21,908 nt of DNA, taken from the NCBI GenBank assembly GCA_003230945.1, contig QIHK01000047.1, positions 1 through 21,908 on the forward strand, given 5' to 3'. Origin of the DNA: Candidatus Kaiserbacteria bacterium. Its GTDB lineage: Bacteria; Patescibacteriota; Minisyncoccia; Phycocordibacterales; Phycocordibacteraceae. Every line of letters starts with the position of its first letter. The stretch's first letter is position 1. Made by a program: the position numbers and the translations under genes. The notes under the pieces are model-generated. The model worked only from the letters and a program-made list of their open reading frames with translations, did not search any database and was not told where the DNA came from. Below are positions 1 through 7,593 of this stretch, piece by piece.

Positions 1-434
1 GAGCGAGCAATAACAAAGTCGCCAAGTTCTGTTGTATCAAAACTGATGTCACCGCGTACTTCGTCATGGAACGTCACCACTTGGCCAGGATTTTTAAGAC
101 GTACAACTTCTACCGTCTTTCCAGCTTCATTTCGACTTTCTTCTTTCGAAACGTATGCAGACCCTTTTTCGATAAGTTCAGTAAGAAGTTTTGTATGGCG
201 TTGCACTTGTTCACTTTGGCGAACAATGTCATCTGACTCAAGACCAAGCCATGCAAATCCATCAAGAATTTCTGCTTCATATTCAGCTTTACTGCGTGTT
301 CTATCAGTATCTTCAATACGAATAACAAACTCTCCATGAGTATGTCTTGCATAGAGATAATTTATAAGTGCAGTACGTACCGTACCTATGTGTAATTGGC
401 CAGTTGGCGATGGAGCAATGCGGGTCTTTACCAT
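1..434 (-). CDS. gltX: Glutamyl-tRNA synthetase, N-terminal part (runs off the window)
   Basis: Class I aminoacyl-tRNA synthetase that charges tRNA-Glu, and in organisms without GlnRS also tRNA-Gln for later amidation. The reading frame starts at the ATG at 434-432 and stays open to base 1, giving 144 codons of the Rossmann catalytic domain; the KMSKS loop and anticodon-binding domain lie outside. Near the N-terminus the segment RIAPSPTGQLHIGTVRTAL carries the HIGH signature in the usual GltX context, followed by the RIEDTDRTR stretch typical of GluRS. It lies 31 nt after murG, so it may be the last member of the envelope operon. A TATTAT hexamer ends 5 nt before the ATG, but no -35 is seen. 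GlnRS is less likely from the PSPTG/RIEDTD context, but it cannot be excluded fully from this fragment. Confidence 0.93.
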   Translation of the reverse strand, partial: MVKTRIAPSPTGQLHIGTVRTALINYLYARHTHGEFVIRIEDTDRTRSKAEYEAEILDGFAWLGLESDDIVRQSEQVQRHTKLLTELIEKGSAYVSKEESRNEAGKTVEVVRLKNPGQVVTFHDEVRGDISFDTTELGDFVIAR

Positions 435-465
435 ACTAAATAATAGTTATTCTTGTTAAGAACAA

Positions 466-1608
466 TTAGCTAGTTTCGTGTGAGAGAATAATAGTGAGTG
501 CTTGAGAAGCAATAATACGGGCAGCATCCGAATCAGTAAACCCAGAAGCTGCACTACTCATACTTTTGGTGAGATTAACGTCACTTGTGATACGTCTCGC
601 TTCAGATACGAGAATATGTGGGGTGAGATTTTTCTCTTCGAGAACAACGGCAGCACCGGTGCGTGCATAGGCATAAGCATTAGTGCGCTGGTCATGACTC
701 ACTGCTTCCGGAATCGGAATAATAAGAGCAGGTTTCTTCCAGAGGCTTATTTCTGAGATGGTACCAGCACCGGCACGAGACATGATTAAATCAGCAGAAC
801 CGGCGGCACGTTGTAGCGATATTTCATTAAGGAAATCAAAAGGATGAAAACGATCGGCGTGTAGATTACCACTGAGAGCAACTTTTGCGACGGCTTCGAT
901 ATGTGCGAAGTGCGCTGGACCAGTTTGATGAATAACATTTGCAAATGAAACAAGATCAGGAAGCGCTGAAATGACCGTTTCATTTATTTTCATAGAACCT
1001 AATGAACCGCCAAGAATGAGTAGCGTTGGGATACCAGTTTCGAGACCAAGATACTGACGTGCTCCTTCTTTTTCAGTACGCATGAGCGCCTTACGAATCG
1101 GAATACCAGTCCGCGCGATTTTTGATTGTGCTTTCTTTGGAAAATATTTAGCGGCACTATCAAAAGATATGGCAATTTTTGTAGCGAATCGAGAAGCCAT
1201 AAGGTTTGCGCGACCAGGTTTTGCATCCGATTCATGAATAATAATAGGAATGCCAAGAATGCGTGCGGCAAGAACGGTTGGAACGCTTCCATACCCACCT
1301 TTTGAAATAACGACATCCGGATAAAGACGGAAAAGCACAATAAGTGCCGAGATAAATCCAGTTGCAGTCAAGAACATATCGGTAATATTTGCTATAGAGT
1401 GGTAACGACGTATCTTCCCTGCTGGGATGGCGATGAAGTCAATCCCGTTTTCGAAAAGAGCTTTTTTATCAAAAGGGTCCGGAGCGAGAAAGTAACGTTT
1501 TGGCTCAATGAGATGCTTTTCGCGAACAAGATCTTGCATTGCTTCAGCAATGGCAATAATTGGGTAGAAATGTCCGCCAGTACCTCCTCCTGTAAACACG
1601 ATAGTCAT
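466..1608 (-). CDS. murG: UDP-N-acetylglucosamine:undecaprenyl-PP-MurNAc-pentapeptide GlcNAc transferase (MurG)
   Basis: GT28-family, GT-B-fold enzyme that adds GlcNAc to lipid I to make lipid II at the inner face of the membrane. The 380-residue length is slightly above the usual ~355. The N-terminal glycine-rich lipid-carrier loop GGGTGGH is at residues 7-13. A second-domain motif SRAGAGTISEIS binds the UDP-GlcNAc donor, followed by the PIPEAVSHDQRTNA stretch typical of the family. The gene follows ftsW by 23 nt in the same direction, so the last membrane-associated lipid II step is encoded directly after mraY and the SEDS polymerase. No Shine-Dalgarno site is visible before the ATG. The family call is firm. 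Confidence 0.97.
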   Translation of the reverse strand: MTIVFTGGGTGGHFYPIIAIAEAMQDLVREKHLIEPKRYFLAPDPFDKKALFENGIDFIAIPAGKIRRYHSIANITDMFLTATGFISALIVLFRLYPDVVISKGGYGSVPTVLAARILGIPIIIHESDAKPGRANLMASRFATKIAISFDSAAKYFPKKAQSKIARTGIPIRKALMRTEKEGARQYLGLETGIPTLLILGGSLGSMKINETVISALPDLVSFANVIHQTGPAHFAHIEAVAKVALSGNLHADRFHPFDFLNEISLQRAAGSADLIMSRAGAGTISEISLWKKPALIIPIPEAVSHDQRTNAYAYARTGAAVVLEEKNLTPHILVSEARRITSDVNLTKSMSSAASGFTDSDAARIIASQALTIILSHETS

Positions 1609-1631
1609 ATGTAACTACATACTACCAGGTC

Positions 1632-2729
1632 TTAGGCTTTCTTATGAGAGGCGACATTGAGGATAAACCCACACATAATAAGAACAGCGAGAAGTGCTGT
1701 GCCACCATGAGAAATGAAAGGGAGTGGTAATCCGGTAAGTGGAATAATGCCAATCATCGCAAAAATATTAATGAAGGCTTGAGCGATGATGATAAATGAG
1801 AAACCAAGAGCAATAAGACCGTTAAACAGATTTCTTGAACGCCCAGCTATCACAATGCCACGTGCGGCAAGACCGACAAAGAGTGTTAGTAGCAATACGG
1901 CACCAATAAAACCGGTTTCTTCAGCAAAAACTGCAAATATAGAATCTCCATCCGGTTCGGGTAGATAATTAAATTTTTCAACACTTTGTCCAAACCCTCT
2001 TCCTGTGAGTCCACCTGAACCTATAGCTATAAGTGATTGTTTTATTTGGTATCCGCTCGAAAGTGTGTGTGCTGCTGGATTAAAATAAGTCTCAACACGC
2101 TGAAGTACGTATGGACGCATTAAAATCACACCGCCAAATGCGATTATTGCTAAAAACGCGATAATACCAAAATCACGCCACGGAGCACCCGCAGCGAAAT
2201 ACATGACTGTTGCGGTAAGAACGATAAGAATTGTCGTTGAAGTATTCGGTTGTTTAAGCAAAATCGCTGAAGGAATCGCAATAATCAAAATAAAGGGTAA
2301 CAGACCTTTTTTATAATCTTTCAATTGTCGTGTTCGTGGAGTAAGCCACCAAGCGAGAAAAATAATAACGCCAATTTTAAGAAATTCAGCTGGTTGCACT
2401 GTTATAAAACGAAGATTAATCCAACGGGTTGCGCCATTTACATGAATGCCAACTCCCGGTAAGAAAACAAGTGCAGTAAATATGAGTGTTATGACAAAGA
2501 GGTGCGGAGCAAAATGTTTCAGAGTTTTTAAAGGGAAGGCTTGAGCAATTAAGAGGCCAACAAAACCAAGCCCAAGCCCAAGCCCTGCTTGGAGAAGAAT
2601 ATCTTTACTTACCGAAGATCCTTCTCGAGCAAGTAAACCAAGTGTTGCTGAGGAAAATATTGCTAGGCCGGCAAGCGCAAGTAATATTGTAAAAGTGAAA
2701 AAGATACGATCGTTTGAGACAAGGCGCAT
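1632..2729 (-). CDS. ftsW: SEDS-family peptidoglycan glycosyltransferase, FtsW/RodA type
   Basis: Polytopic membrane protein of 365 residues with about ten hydrophobic segments, the length of RodA/FtsW. SEDS proteins polymerise lipid II into glycan strands with a partner class B PBP. Visible family motifs are RWINL (102-106) followed by QPAEFLK (112-118), and the extracytoplasmic motif LPEPDGDSIFAVFAEETG. In that motif Asp262 aligns with the catalytic Asp of the HTDFIF motif of FtsW/RodA. The C-terminal PLPFISHGG motif (335-343) corresponds to PFISYGG. The usual QPD triplet reads QPN (160-162). It sits 7 nt after mraY and 23 nt before murG, the dcw-cluster position of ftsW, so FtsW is preferred, but RodA cannot be excluded by sequence alone. 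No class B PBP gene is present in the window. Confidence 0.93.
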   Translation of the reverse strand: MRLVSNDRIFFTFTILLALAGLAIFSSATLGLLAREGSSVSKDILLQAGLGLGLGFVGLLIAQAFPLKTLKHFAPHLFVITLIFTALVFLPGVGIHVNGATRWINLRFITVQPAEFLKIGVIIFLAWWLTPRTRQLKDYKKGLLPFILIIAIPSAILLKQPNTSTTILIVLTATVMYFAAGAPWRDFGIIAFLAIIAFGGVILMRPYVLQRVETYFNPAAHTLSSGYQIKQSLIAIGSGGLTGRGFGQSVEKFNYLPEPDGDSIFAVFAEETGFIGAVLLLTLFVGLAARGIVIAGRSRNLFNGLIALGFSFIIIAQAFINIFAMIGIIPLTGLPLPFISHGGTALLAVLIMCGFILNVASHKKA

Positions 2730-2736
2730 ATTCTCT

Positions 2737-3813
2737 TTATTTTATGAGTGCAACAGTCATACCGACAATTGCGCAGAATATAGAAATAATCCAGTAACGC
2801 ATTGTTACTTTATAGGGTGGCCAGCCAATTGCTTCGAAGTGATGGTGTAAAGGAGCAATACGGAAAAGTTTTTTCCCACGGAATTTTTTTGAAGCAACTT
2901 GCAGAACATTTGAAAGAACTGTTATAACAAGCGGAAAAGCGATTATGGGAAGTGCCGCAACACCATATCCATTTCCCAAAGTATCAGTCATGAATGCTAT
3001 GACCACGAGAGTCATTGTGAGTCCCATCGTGCCAGTTTCAGTCATCCAGAAGCGTGCTGGAGGAATATTAAACCAAAGAAAAGCTAATATAGCTCCAGCT
3101 AAAGTGGCACTGAACGCTGCAAGATTTATCTGATTTTGAAAATAGGCAATACCAGCATATGCCATAAAAATAGTGCTGAAAACACCACCTGAAAGTCCAT
3201 CGATTCCATCGATAATACCTCCTGCATAGATACCGAGTGTCACAATAATAAAAAGTGGGACAATAAGCGCTCCAAGCACTAACACGCCATCTCCTGGAAT
3301 ACCAATGGCGGTCATACCAAGCTTTGCAAAAAACCAATAGCCAATAAGACCGGAGACTATTGTAATAAATAGTAATCGTGTACGGAGTGATAATCCATGT
3401 TCGCCTGAAGGACGTATATCAAGTAGGTCGTTTACAAAACCCATAAGTCCTCCGGCTATAAGTGTTACGAGAGGAATCCATGTTTGACTGCGACTTAAAA
3501 AATCAAGTTTTACGAGAAGAGGAATTCCGGTAATACGTGCGAGTATCCAAATAAGAAGTATGACAAAACTGGCAGTTACCCAAATGAGAATGCCACCCAT
3601 ACGTGGTGTGCTTGTTTCATTTCCCCCATGTACTGTCATGCGGAGTTTTTCGAACTCCACTGCAGGCTTTCCATCAAGTGCTGTCTTCCCTACCGACTTT
3701 TTCCATACTTTATACTTGTAGAGATAATGAGTAAGAATCGGTGCAAAAAGTATGCCAAATGCAAAAGTAATTGCTGCTGGAATTAATATTTTAATGAGAT
3801 CGATACTAATCAT
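2737..3813 (-). CDS. mraY: Phospho-MurNAc-pentapeptide transferase (MraY) with divergent acidic motifs
   Basis: Integral membrane enzyme of the polyprenyl-phosphate HexNAc-1-P transferase superfamily, making lipid I from UDP-MurNAc-pentapeptide and undecaprenyl phosphate. It has 358 residues and about ten hydrophobic helices. Family landmarks are TPRMGGI (69-75), IDGIDGLSGG (201-210), and the triple-His motif APLHHHFEAIGW (320-331). Two of three normally invariant acidic positions differ: the DDxxK motif reads NDLLD, with Asn128 in place of the first Asp, and the FMGDxGS motif reads WMTETGT, with Glu259 in place of Asp. The two Asn residues of the usual NxxNxxD motif are Tyr and Gly. The start codon overlaps the stop of the preceding DD-carboxypeptidase (ATGA), so translation is probably coupled. 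MraY is favoured over a WecA-like enzyme by the HHHFE motif and the ftsW-murG context. Confidence 0.92.
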   Translation of the reverse strand: MISIDLIKILIPAAITFAFGILFAPILTHYLYKYKVWKKSVGKTALDGKPAVEFEKLRMTVHGGNETSTPRMGGILIWVTASFVILLIWILARITGIPLLVKLDFLSRSQTWIPLVTLIAGGLMGFVNDLLDIRPSGEHGLSLRTRLLFITIVSGLIGYWFFAKLGMTAIGIPGDGVLVLGALIVPLFIIVTLGIYAGGIIDGIDGLSGGVFSTIFMAYAGIAYFQNQINLAAFSATLAGAILAFLWFNIPPARFWMTETGTMGLTMTLVVIAFMTDTLGNGYGVAALPIIAFPLVITVLSNVLQVASKKFRGKKLFRIAPLHHHFEAIGWPPYKVTMRYWIISIFCAIVGMTVALIK

Positions 3814-4760
3814 AAAGAAGTGACACCAGCGAAGTGTGCAAAAGTGGCGGCAACGAGTGCTTGTCCATCAGTAAATCTGGCTTTCCTAGAAGAACCTAGG
3901 ACAATAACCGCAATTGGATGCCCAATACCAACATCAAAAACAAGCGCCAGATTGCCTCCTGCAAGATCAGTATAGCCAGTTTTTGAAAGTAACAAATGAG
4001 GGATAGTACCAACAACAGGATCAGTATTTTTTACCGTAAATGAAATACCTTGTACTGAGCTAGCAACGGCAGAGTCTTTAGTGGTAGCTGCAGCAATTTT
4101 AGGAGCTTTTTTAATAAGGGCACCAGATAGAATTGCGACATCATGTGCTGAACCATACCCCCCAGAAATAGCTGAATTTAAGTCGAGCCCGCTACCGTTA
4201 ATTGCATAGGTTTGTGTGAGATTCAATCCTGCTGCGGCACTTGCAAGCATCGCTCTTGTGGTGTCTCCTTTTCGTTCTGCCGTTGCTTTTGCTATAGATG
4301 CAGCTCCATCATTTAATGAAGCCGTGAGTGTTAGCCGTGCGAGATTACTTAGTGTAAAAACTTCTCCCGGAGTAAAGGCTCGTGGAGCACTCATGCCAAG
4401 TACTTCGGGAGGAATAGTTATCAATGTTTTTGGTGAAAATTCCGAAAGAGCGGCATATACGGTGAGTAATTTAGTTAATGAGGCAAGTGGTAGCTGGGCA
4501 TTTGCATTTTTCTTGTAAAGCGTTGCACCAGTCGTAAGGTCGTAGACAATAGCAGCTTTCGCTTCAATAGGGACTGAGGCGAAGGCATTAGGTACATGAA
4601 CATTCTTGAGAACAATAGGTGAGGGAGTTGTTTGAGTTTTTGATTTAAGTGGAATAAAAAGGAAAAGAGTCAGAACAGCTACAGCCAGCAAGAGTGCTAC
4701 ACCAATTTCGCGCATACTTTTCGAACGTGTCGCTATTAGTTTGAGATCAGAAATATCCAT
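3810..4760 (-). CDS. dacA: D-alanyl-D-alanine carboxypeptidase (peptidase S11, PBP5/DacA type), membrane anchored
   Basis: Penicillin-binding-protein-like serine peptidase that removes the terminal D-Ala from peptidoglycan stem peptides outside the membrane. All three active-site boxes are visible: SLTK (94-97, nucleophile Ser94 and Lys97), SLN (148-150) and KTG (260-262). Residues about 20-36 form one hydrophobic N-terminal segment that probably acts as an uncleaved anchor, since no clear signal-peptidase site follows. At 316 residues it lacks room for the C-terminal beta domain and amphipathic anchor of E. coli PBP5. Its ATG lies 1 nt after the scpB stop, and its TGA overlaps the mraY ATG, so it is cotranscribed and coupled to mraY. 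No Shine-Dalgarno site is seen. Whether it is a carboxypeptidase or an endopeptidase cannot be told from the motifs. Confidence 0.9.
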   Translation of the reverse strand: MDISDLKLIATRSKSMREIGVALLLAVAVLTLFLFIPLKSKTQTTPSPIVLKNVHVPNAFASVPIEAKAAIVYDLTTGATLYKKNANAQLPLASLTKLLTVYAALSEFSPKTLITIPPEVLGMSAPRAFTPGEVFTLSNLARLTLTASLNDGAASIAKATAERKGDTTRAMLASAAAGLNLTQTYAINGSGLDLNSAISGGYGSAHDVAILSGALIKKAPKIAAATTKDSAVASSVQGISFTVKNTDPVVGTIPHLLLSKTGYTDLAGGNLALVFDVGIGHPIAVIVLGSSRKARFTDGQALVAATFAHFAGVTSL

Positions 4761-4761
4761 C

Positions 4762-5325
4762 TTAATTGGTCGTTATCGGCTTCTCTGCGTCTGTTTCGCT
4801 AGTTTTTATGACAGTAGTGGTACCGCTAGAAAGTTCTTCGTAGCGTGGGAGCTCTCTAGTCTTTTTAAGACCGAGATGCGCAAGTGCTTCAGTAGTAAGA
4901 GAATAACGTATACGACGTTTATCAGTTTGATCTGTCTGTCCTTCAATAAGTCCGCGAAGAAGGAGTGTACGTAAAGATGCTGAAGAATTGACTCCACGTA
5001 CCCAATCAATTTCTCCTCGTGTTACACCATTTTGATAAGCAATTATTGCCAACGTTTCAAGGCTTGCTTTACCTAAGTCATGAGAAAATTCACTTTCCCG
5101 TGCTTTCTTAACAATATCGGCTGCACTAGCATTTGTGCGCAAATCTATTTCTTCTTCTGTTTCAATGATAGAAAGTCCCCGCCCTTCAAGTTGTTTAGTG
5201 AGTGCTTCAAGTGTAAGAGCAAATTCAGATTCAGTAATACCAAGAAGCGCCACAGCTTTCTTTTTTTTAAGAGGTCCGCCAGAAGTAAAAAGGATCGTCT
5301 CGAGAGCCTGTGGTGGAGTAAGCAT
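4762..5325 (-). CDS. scpB: Segregation and condensation protein B (ScpB)
   Basis: ScpB is a winged-helix protein that dimerises and binds ScpA and the SMC ATPase to form the bacterial condensin acting on chromosome organisation. The 187 residues carry the family pattern: an N-terminal ALETILFTSGGPL, a central stretch ETLAIIAYQNGVTRGEIDWVRG (typical TLAIIAYxQPVTRxEIxxIRG) and LLLRGLIEG before the second winged helix. It follows scpA by 68 nt and precedes the DD-carboxypeptidase by 1 nt. AAGGAG is present but only 2 nt from the ATG, too close for normal ribosome binding. The same region fits a promoter with the -10 ending 8 nt before the ATG. No smc gene is in the window. Confidence 0.95.
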   Translation of the reverse strand: MLTPPQALETILFTSGGPLKKKKAVALLGITESEFALTLEALTKQLEGRGLSIIETEEEIDLRTNASAADIVKKARESEFSHDLGKASLETLAIIAYQNGVTRGEIDWVRGVNSSASLRTLLLRGLIEGQTDQTDKRRIRYSLTTEALAHLGLKKTRELPRYEELSSGTTTVIKTSETDAEKPITTN

Positions 5326-5333
5326 TACTCCTT

Positions 5334-5362
5334 ATCATAGCGGTGCTCTCCTCTGAGGGCAA
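5334..5362 (-). promoter_or_regulatory. Candidate scpB promoter, near-leaderless
   Basis: On the minus strand TTGCCC (5357-5362) is followed after exactly 17 nt by TATGAT (5334-5339), a 5/6 match to the -10 consensus, and the ATG begins 8 nt further on. Transcription would start at or within a base or two of the start codon. The nearby AAGGAG is too close to the ATG to decide the start. Not tested; short AT-rich matches occur by chance. Confidence 0.4.
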
Positions 5363-5393
5363 TGTTCATAAGGGGGAGGAGCCTTTAGCTATT

Positions 5394-6137
5394 CTAGCCG
5401 TAATGAGGAGTTTTAGATGAAGAGGTATTGGTAATACGGATATTGCCGTGCTGGTCGAATTGTTCGGCAGCAACGGCGCCATTTTTTATAAGTTCAAGAA
5501 GAGCAAGAAATGAAATAACTATTTCAACTTTTCCTTTCGTCGAACCAGTGAAATCTTTGAAAGAAAGTGTCATGGCACTTTGTACGCGTTTAGTAAGTTG
5601 TCCCATCATATCTTCTATCGTGACCATTGGTCTTACACGCGCTTCAGGTAATTTTTCTACTTCTTTTTGAGCTGAGAGAATACGAGCAAGTGTGTGAGAA
5701 AGAATCTCGCTCGTTAAGTCTTGTGTTGGGGTAAAGATTGACTCCAGCGGGCGCGCACCGGAGGGTTGCATGAGATGCACACCAAAAATTTGTCCGAGCT
5801 CCCGAGCTGCCTCATGTACTCTTTCGTAAGCTTCAAGGCGGTGTTTTAAATCATCTACATCTTCTTGTTCTTCTTCAGTGAGAGCGAGATCAGGAATAAG
5901 TGATTTCGATTTGATAAGAAGTAACATTGCTGCAACTTGAATAAAGTTTGCAGTTTCTATCATAGGAAATGTTTCTTGCGCACGGACATGTTGGATAAAA
6001 TCATCAGTAATATCCGCAAGTGCAAGATCATTCACTAAGAGCTTTCGGGCAGTAATGAGTTCGAGCACAAGTTCGAACGGGCCTTTATACGAGTCCGTTT
6101 GAATATTAAATCCAGTAGTAAGTCCTAAAGTATCCAT
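5394..6137 (-). CDS. scpA: Segregation and condensation protein A (ScpA)
   Basis: Kleisin subunit of bacterial condensin, bridging the SMC heads and recruiting the ScpB dimer. The 247 residues match the family length. The N-terminal SYKGPFELVLELITARKLLVNDLALADITDDFIQHV is the ScpA signature (FxGPxxLLLxLIxxKKxDIxDIxIxxITxQY), giving the helical SMC-neck-binding domain. A middle segment AAMLLLIKSKSLIPD and the C-terminal winged-helix region FLALLELIKNGAV also fit. It begins 55 nt after aspS and precedes scpB, the usual gene pair order. TGTTACACT lies 10 nt before the ATG and could be an extended -10, but this is weak. No functional Shine-Dalgarno site is visible. Confidence 0.95.
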   Translation of the reverse strand: MDTLGLTTGFNIQTDSYKGPFELVLELITARKLLVNDLALADITDDFIQHVRAQETFPMIETANFIQVAAMLLLIKSKSLIPDLALTEEEQEDVDDLKHRLEAYERVHEAARELGQIFGVHLMQPSGARPLESIFTPTQDLTSEILSHTLARILSAQKEVEKLPEARVRPMVTIEDMMGQLTKRVQSAMTLSFKDFTGSTKGKVEIVISFLALLELIKNGAVAAEQFDQHGNIRITNTSSSKTPHYG

Positions 6138-6192
6138 CGTCCTATGAAGTGTAACAGGAGACTGGTTAGTGCATTTGTGCGTAGAGCGAGTT

Positions 6193-7587
6193 TCATTTCT
6201 TATCTAGAGAATCAGTTTTTATTTTGAGTTCTTTTAATTGAGCAACAGAGAGTTCTTTTGGTGCTTTCATAACCGAAGTTTGTCCACCGCGAGTCATTGG
6301 GAACGCCTGCACTTCACGGAGATATGTTTCGCCGGTGAGGTTCATAATATTTCGTTCAACCCCAAGAGCAATACCACCGTGTGGCGGAGTACCATAACGA
6401 AAGGCTTTTAACATATGTCCGACACGCTCTTCTGTCTCTTCTTTTGTGAATCCCATGACTTTATAGACTGCCTCAAGAATTTCTGGTTTGTGCGCGCGGA
6501 TAGAACCACCTCCAGACTCATACCCATTACACACAAGATCATATTGAGTTGTAAGAATGTCGCCTATATTTTTACCTTGCATAAGCCATGCAAGATGCTC
6601 TGGCATTGGAGCAGAAAATGGGTTATGTGTGAATGTCCATTTTCCACTATCTGTTTTTTCAAAAAGAGGAAAATCTACTACCCACGCATATGCGAGAATA
6701 CCCTTTTCCTTTTCCTCTTCTGTACGTAAATCAAATTTGTCAGCACCGTATTTTTCCATAGCATCTTTATAAGAAATACGTGGGAATGGTTTCTCTTTAA
6801 TGGTATACCCCATTGATTCTACTGTTTTCGTAATCATTTTTTCGGTTGTTTCCATGACTTCATTCATGGAAGTAAAAGACATTTCGAGGTCAATCTGAGT
6901 ATATTCAAATCCTCGATCAGCACGAAGATCTTCATCACGAATGGCTCGGGCAATTTGAAAGTACCGTTCAAAACCAGCAGTCATGAGAAGCTGTTTATAT
7001 TGTTGCGGTGATTGCGGTAGCGCGTAAAATTTTCCTGGATTAAGTCGAGACGGGACAACAAAGTCACGTGAGCCTTCAGGAGTGGATTCACTAAGAAGCG
7101 GTGTTTCTATTTCAGTAAAATCATTTTCAAAAAGAAAATCTCGGCAACGACGCACGAATTCACTTCGAATTTTCATATTTTGATGCATGCGCGGTGAACG
7201 TAGATCCAAATAACGATACTCAGCGCGTATTTGTTCGTCGATGTCGCTTGTATCAGCAAGATTAAATGGCGGAGTATCGGAAGTATTCAGAATTTCGAGC
7301 CCAATGACTTCGAGTTCGATATCACCATTTTGTTTACCTTGTTGGATATTTTTTTCCGGACGTTTATTAACGATGCCTTCAGCACGCACAACAAATTCAT
7401 TGCGAACCTCTTTTGCTGTATCCATCGCTTTTGAGTTTGGAAGAACGACCCCTTGTACTTTTCCAGAGCGATCACGAAAATCAAAAAAGATCATTTTACC
7501 TTGGTCACGACGAACAGCAATCCATCCAGAAATAAACACAGTTTTACCTACTTGTTTTGAAAGTTCATCAATAAGAGTACGCTCCAT
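6193..7587 (-). CDS. aspS: Aspartyl-tRNA synthetase, bacterial type without the GAD insertion domain
   Basis: Class IIb synthetase with an N-terminal OB-fold anticodon-binding domain (about residues 1-105) and a class II catalytic core. Motif 2 contains RDEDLRADR (217-225), GGGSIR is at 359-364, and motif 3 has ALGVER (407-412) followed by REVQAFPM. The 464 residues compare with about 590 for ordinary bacterial AspRS. The missing part is the GAD domain: the sequence passes from MEKYGADKFDLR (278-288) through about ten charged residues to AYAWVVDFPLFE, which normally follow that domain. Archaeal-type AspRS is similarly short, but the motif contexts here are bacterial. In the OB fold, RRDQGKMIFFDFRDR has Gln where discriminating and nondiscriminating bacterial enzymes differ as Leu or His, so specificity for tRNA-Asp alone or also tRNA-Asn is undecided. 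It starts 6 nt after trpS ends, so the two are cotranscribed. Confidence 0.96.
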   Translation of the reverse strand: MERTLIDELSKQVGKTVFISGWIAVRRDQGKMIFFDFRDRSGKVQGVVLPNSKAMDTAKEVRNEFVVRAEGIVNKRPEKNIQQGKQNGDIELEVIGLEILNTSDTPPFNLADTSDIDEQIRAEYRYLDLRSPRMHQNMKIRSEFVRRCRDFLFENDFTEIETPLLSESTPEGSRDFVVPSRLNPGKFYALPQSPQQYKQLLMTAGFERYFQIARAIRDEDLRADRGFEYTQIDLEMSFTSMNEVMETTEKMITKTVESMGYTIKEKPFPRISYKDAMEKYGADKFDLRTEEEKEKGILAYAWVVDFPLFEKTDSGKWTFTHNPFSAPMPEHLAWLMQGKNIGDILTTQYDLVCNGYESGGGSIRAHKPEILEAVYKVMGFTKEETEERVGHMLKAFRYGTPPHGGIALGVERNIMNLTGETYLREVQAFPMTRGGQTSVMKAPKELSVAQLKELKIKTDSLDKK

Positions 7588-7593
7588 AGTTTG

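Noticed and set aside
453..465. TTGTT-AAG-AACAA hairpin between murG and gltX
   Set aside because: Five weak base pairs with a 3-nt loop and no U-run; likely chance in an AT-rich gap.
5326..5333. AAGGAG before scpB as a ribosome binding site
   Set aside because: Only 2 nt separate it from the ATG, too short for productive pairing with a 16S anti-SD; no in-frame Met is suitably placed downstream near the conserved N-terminus.
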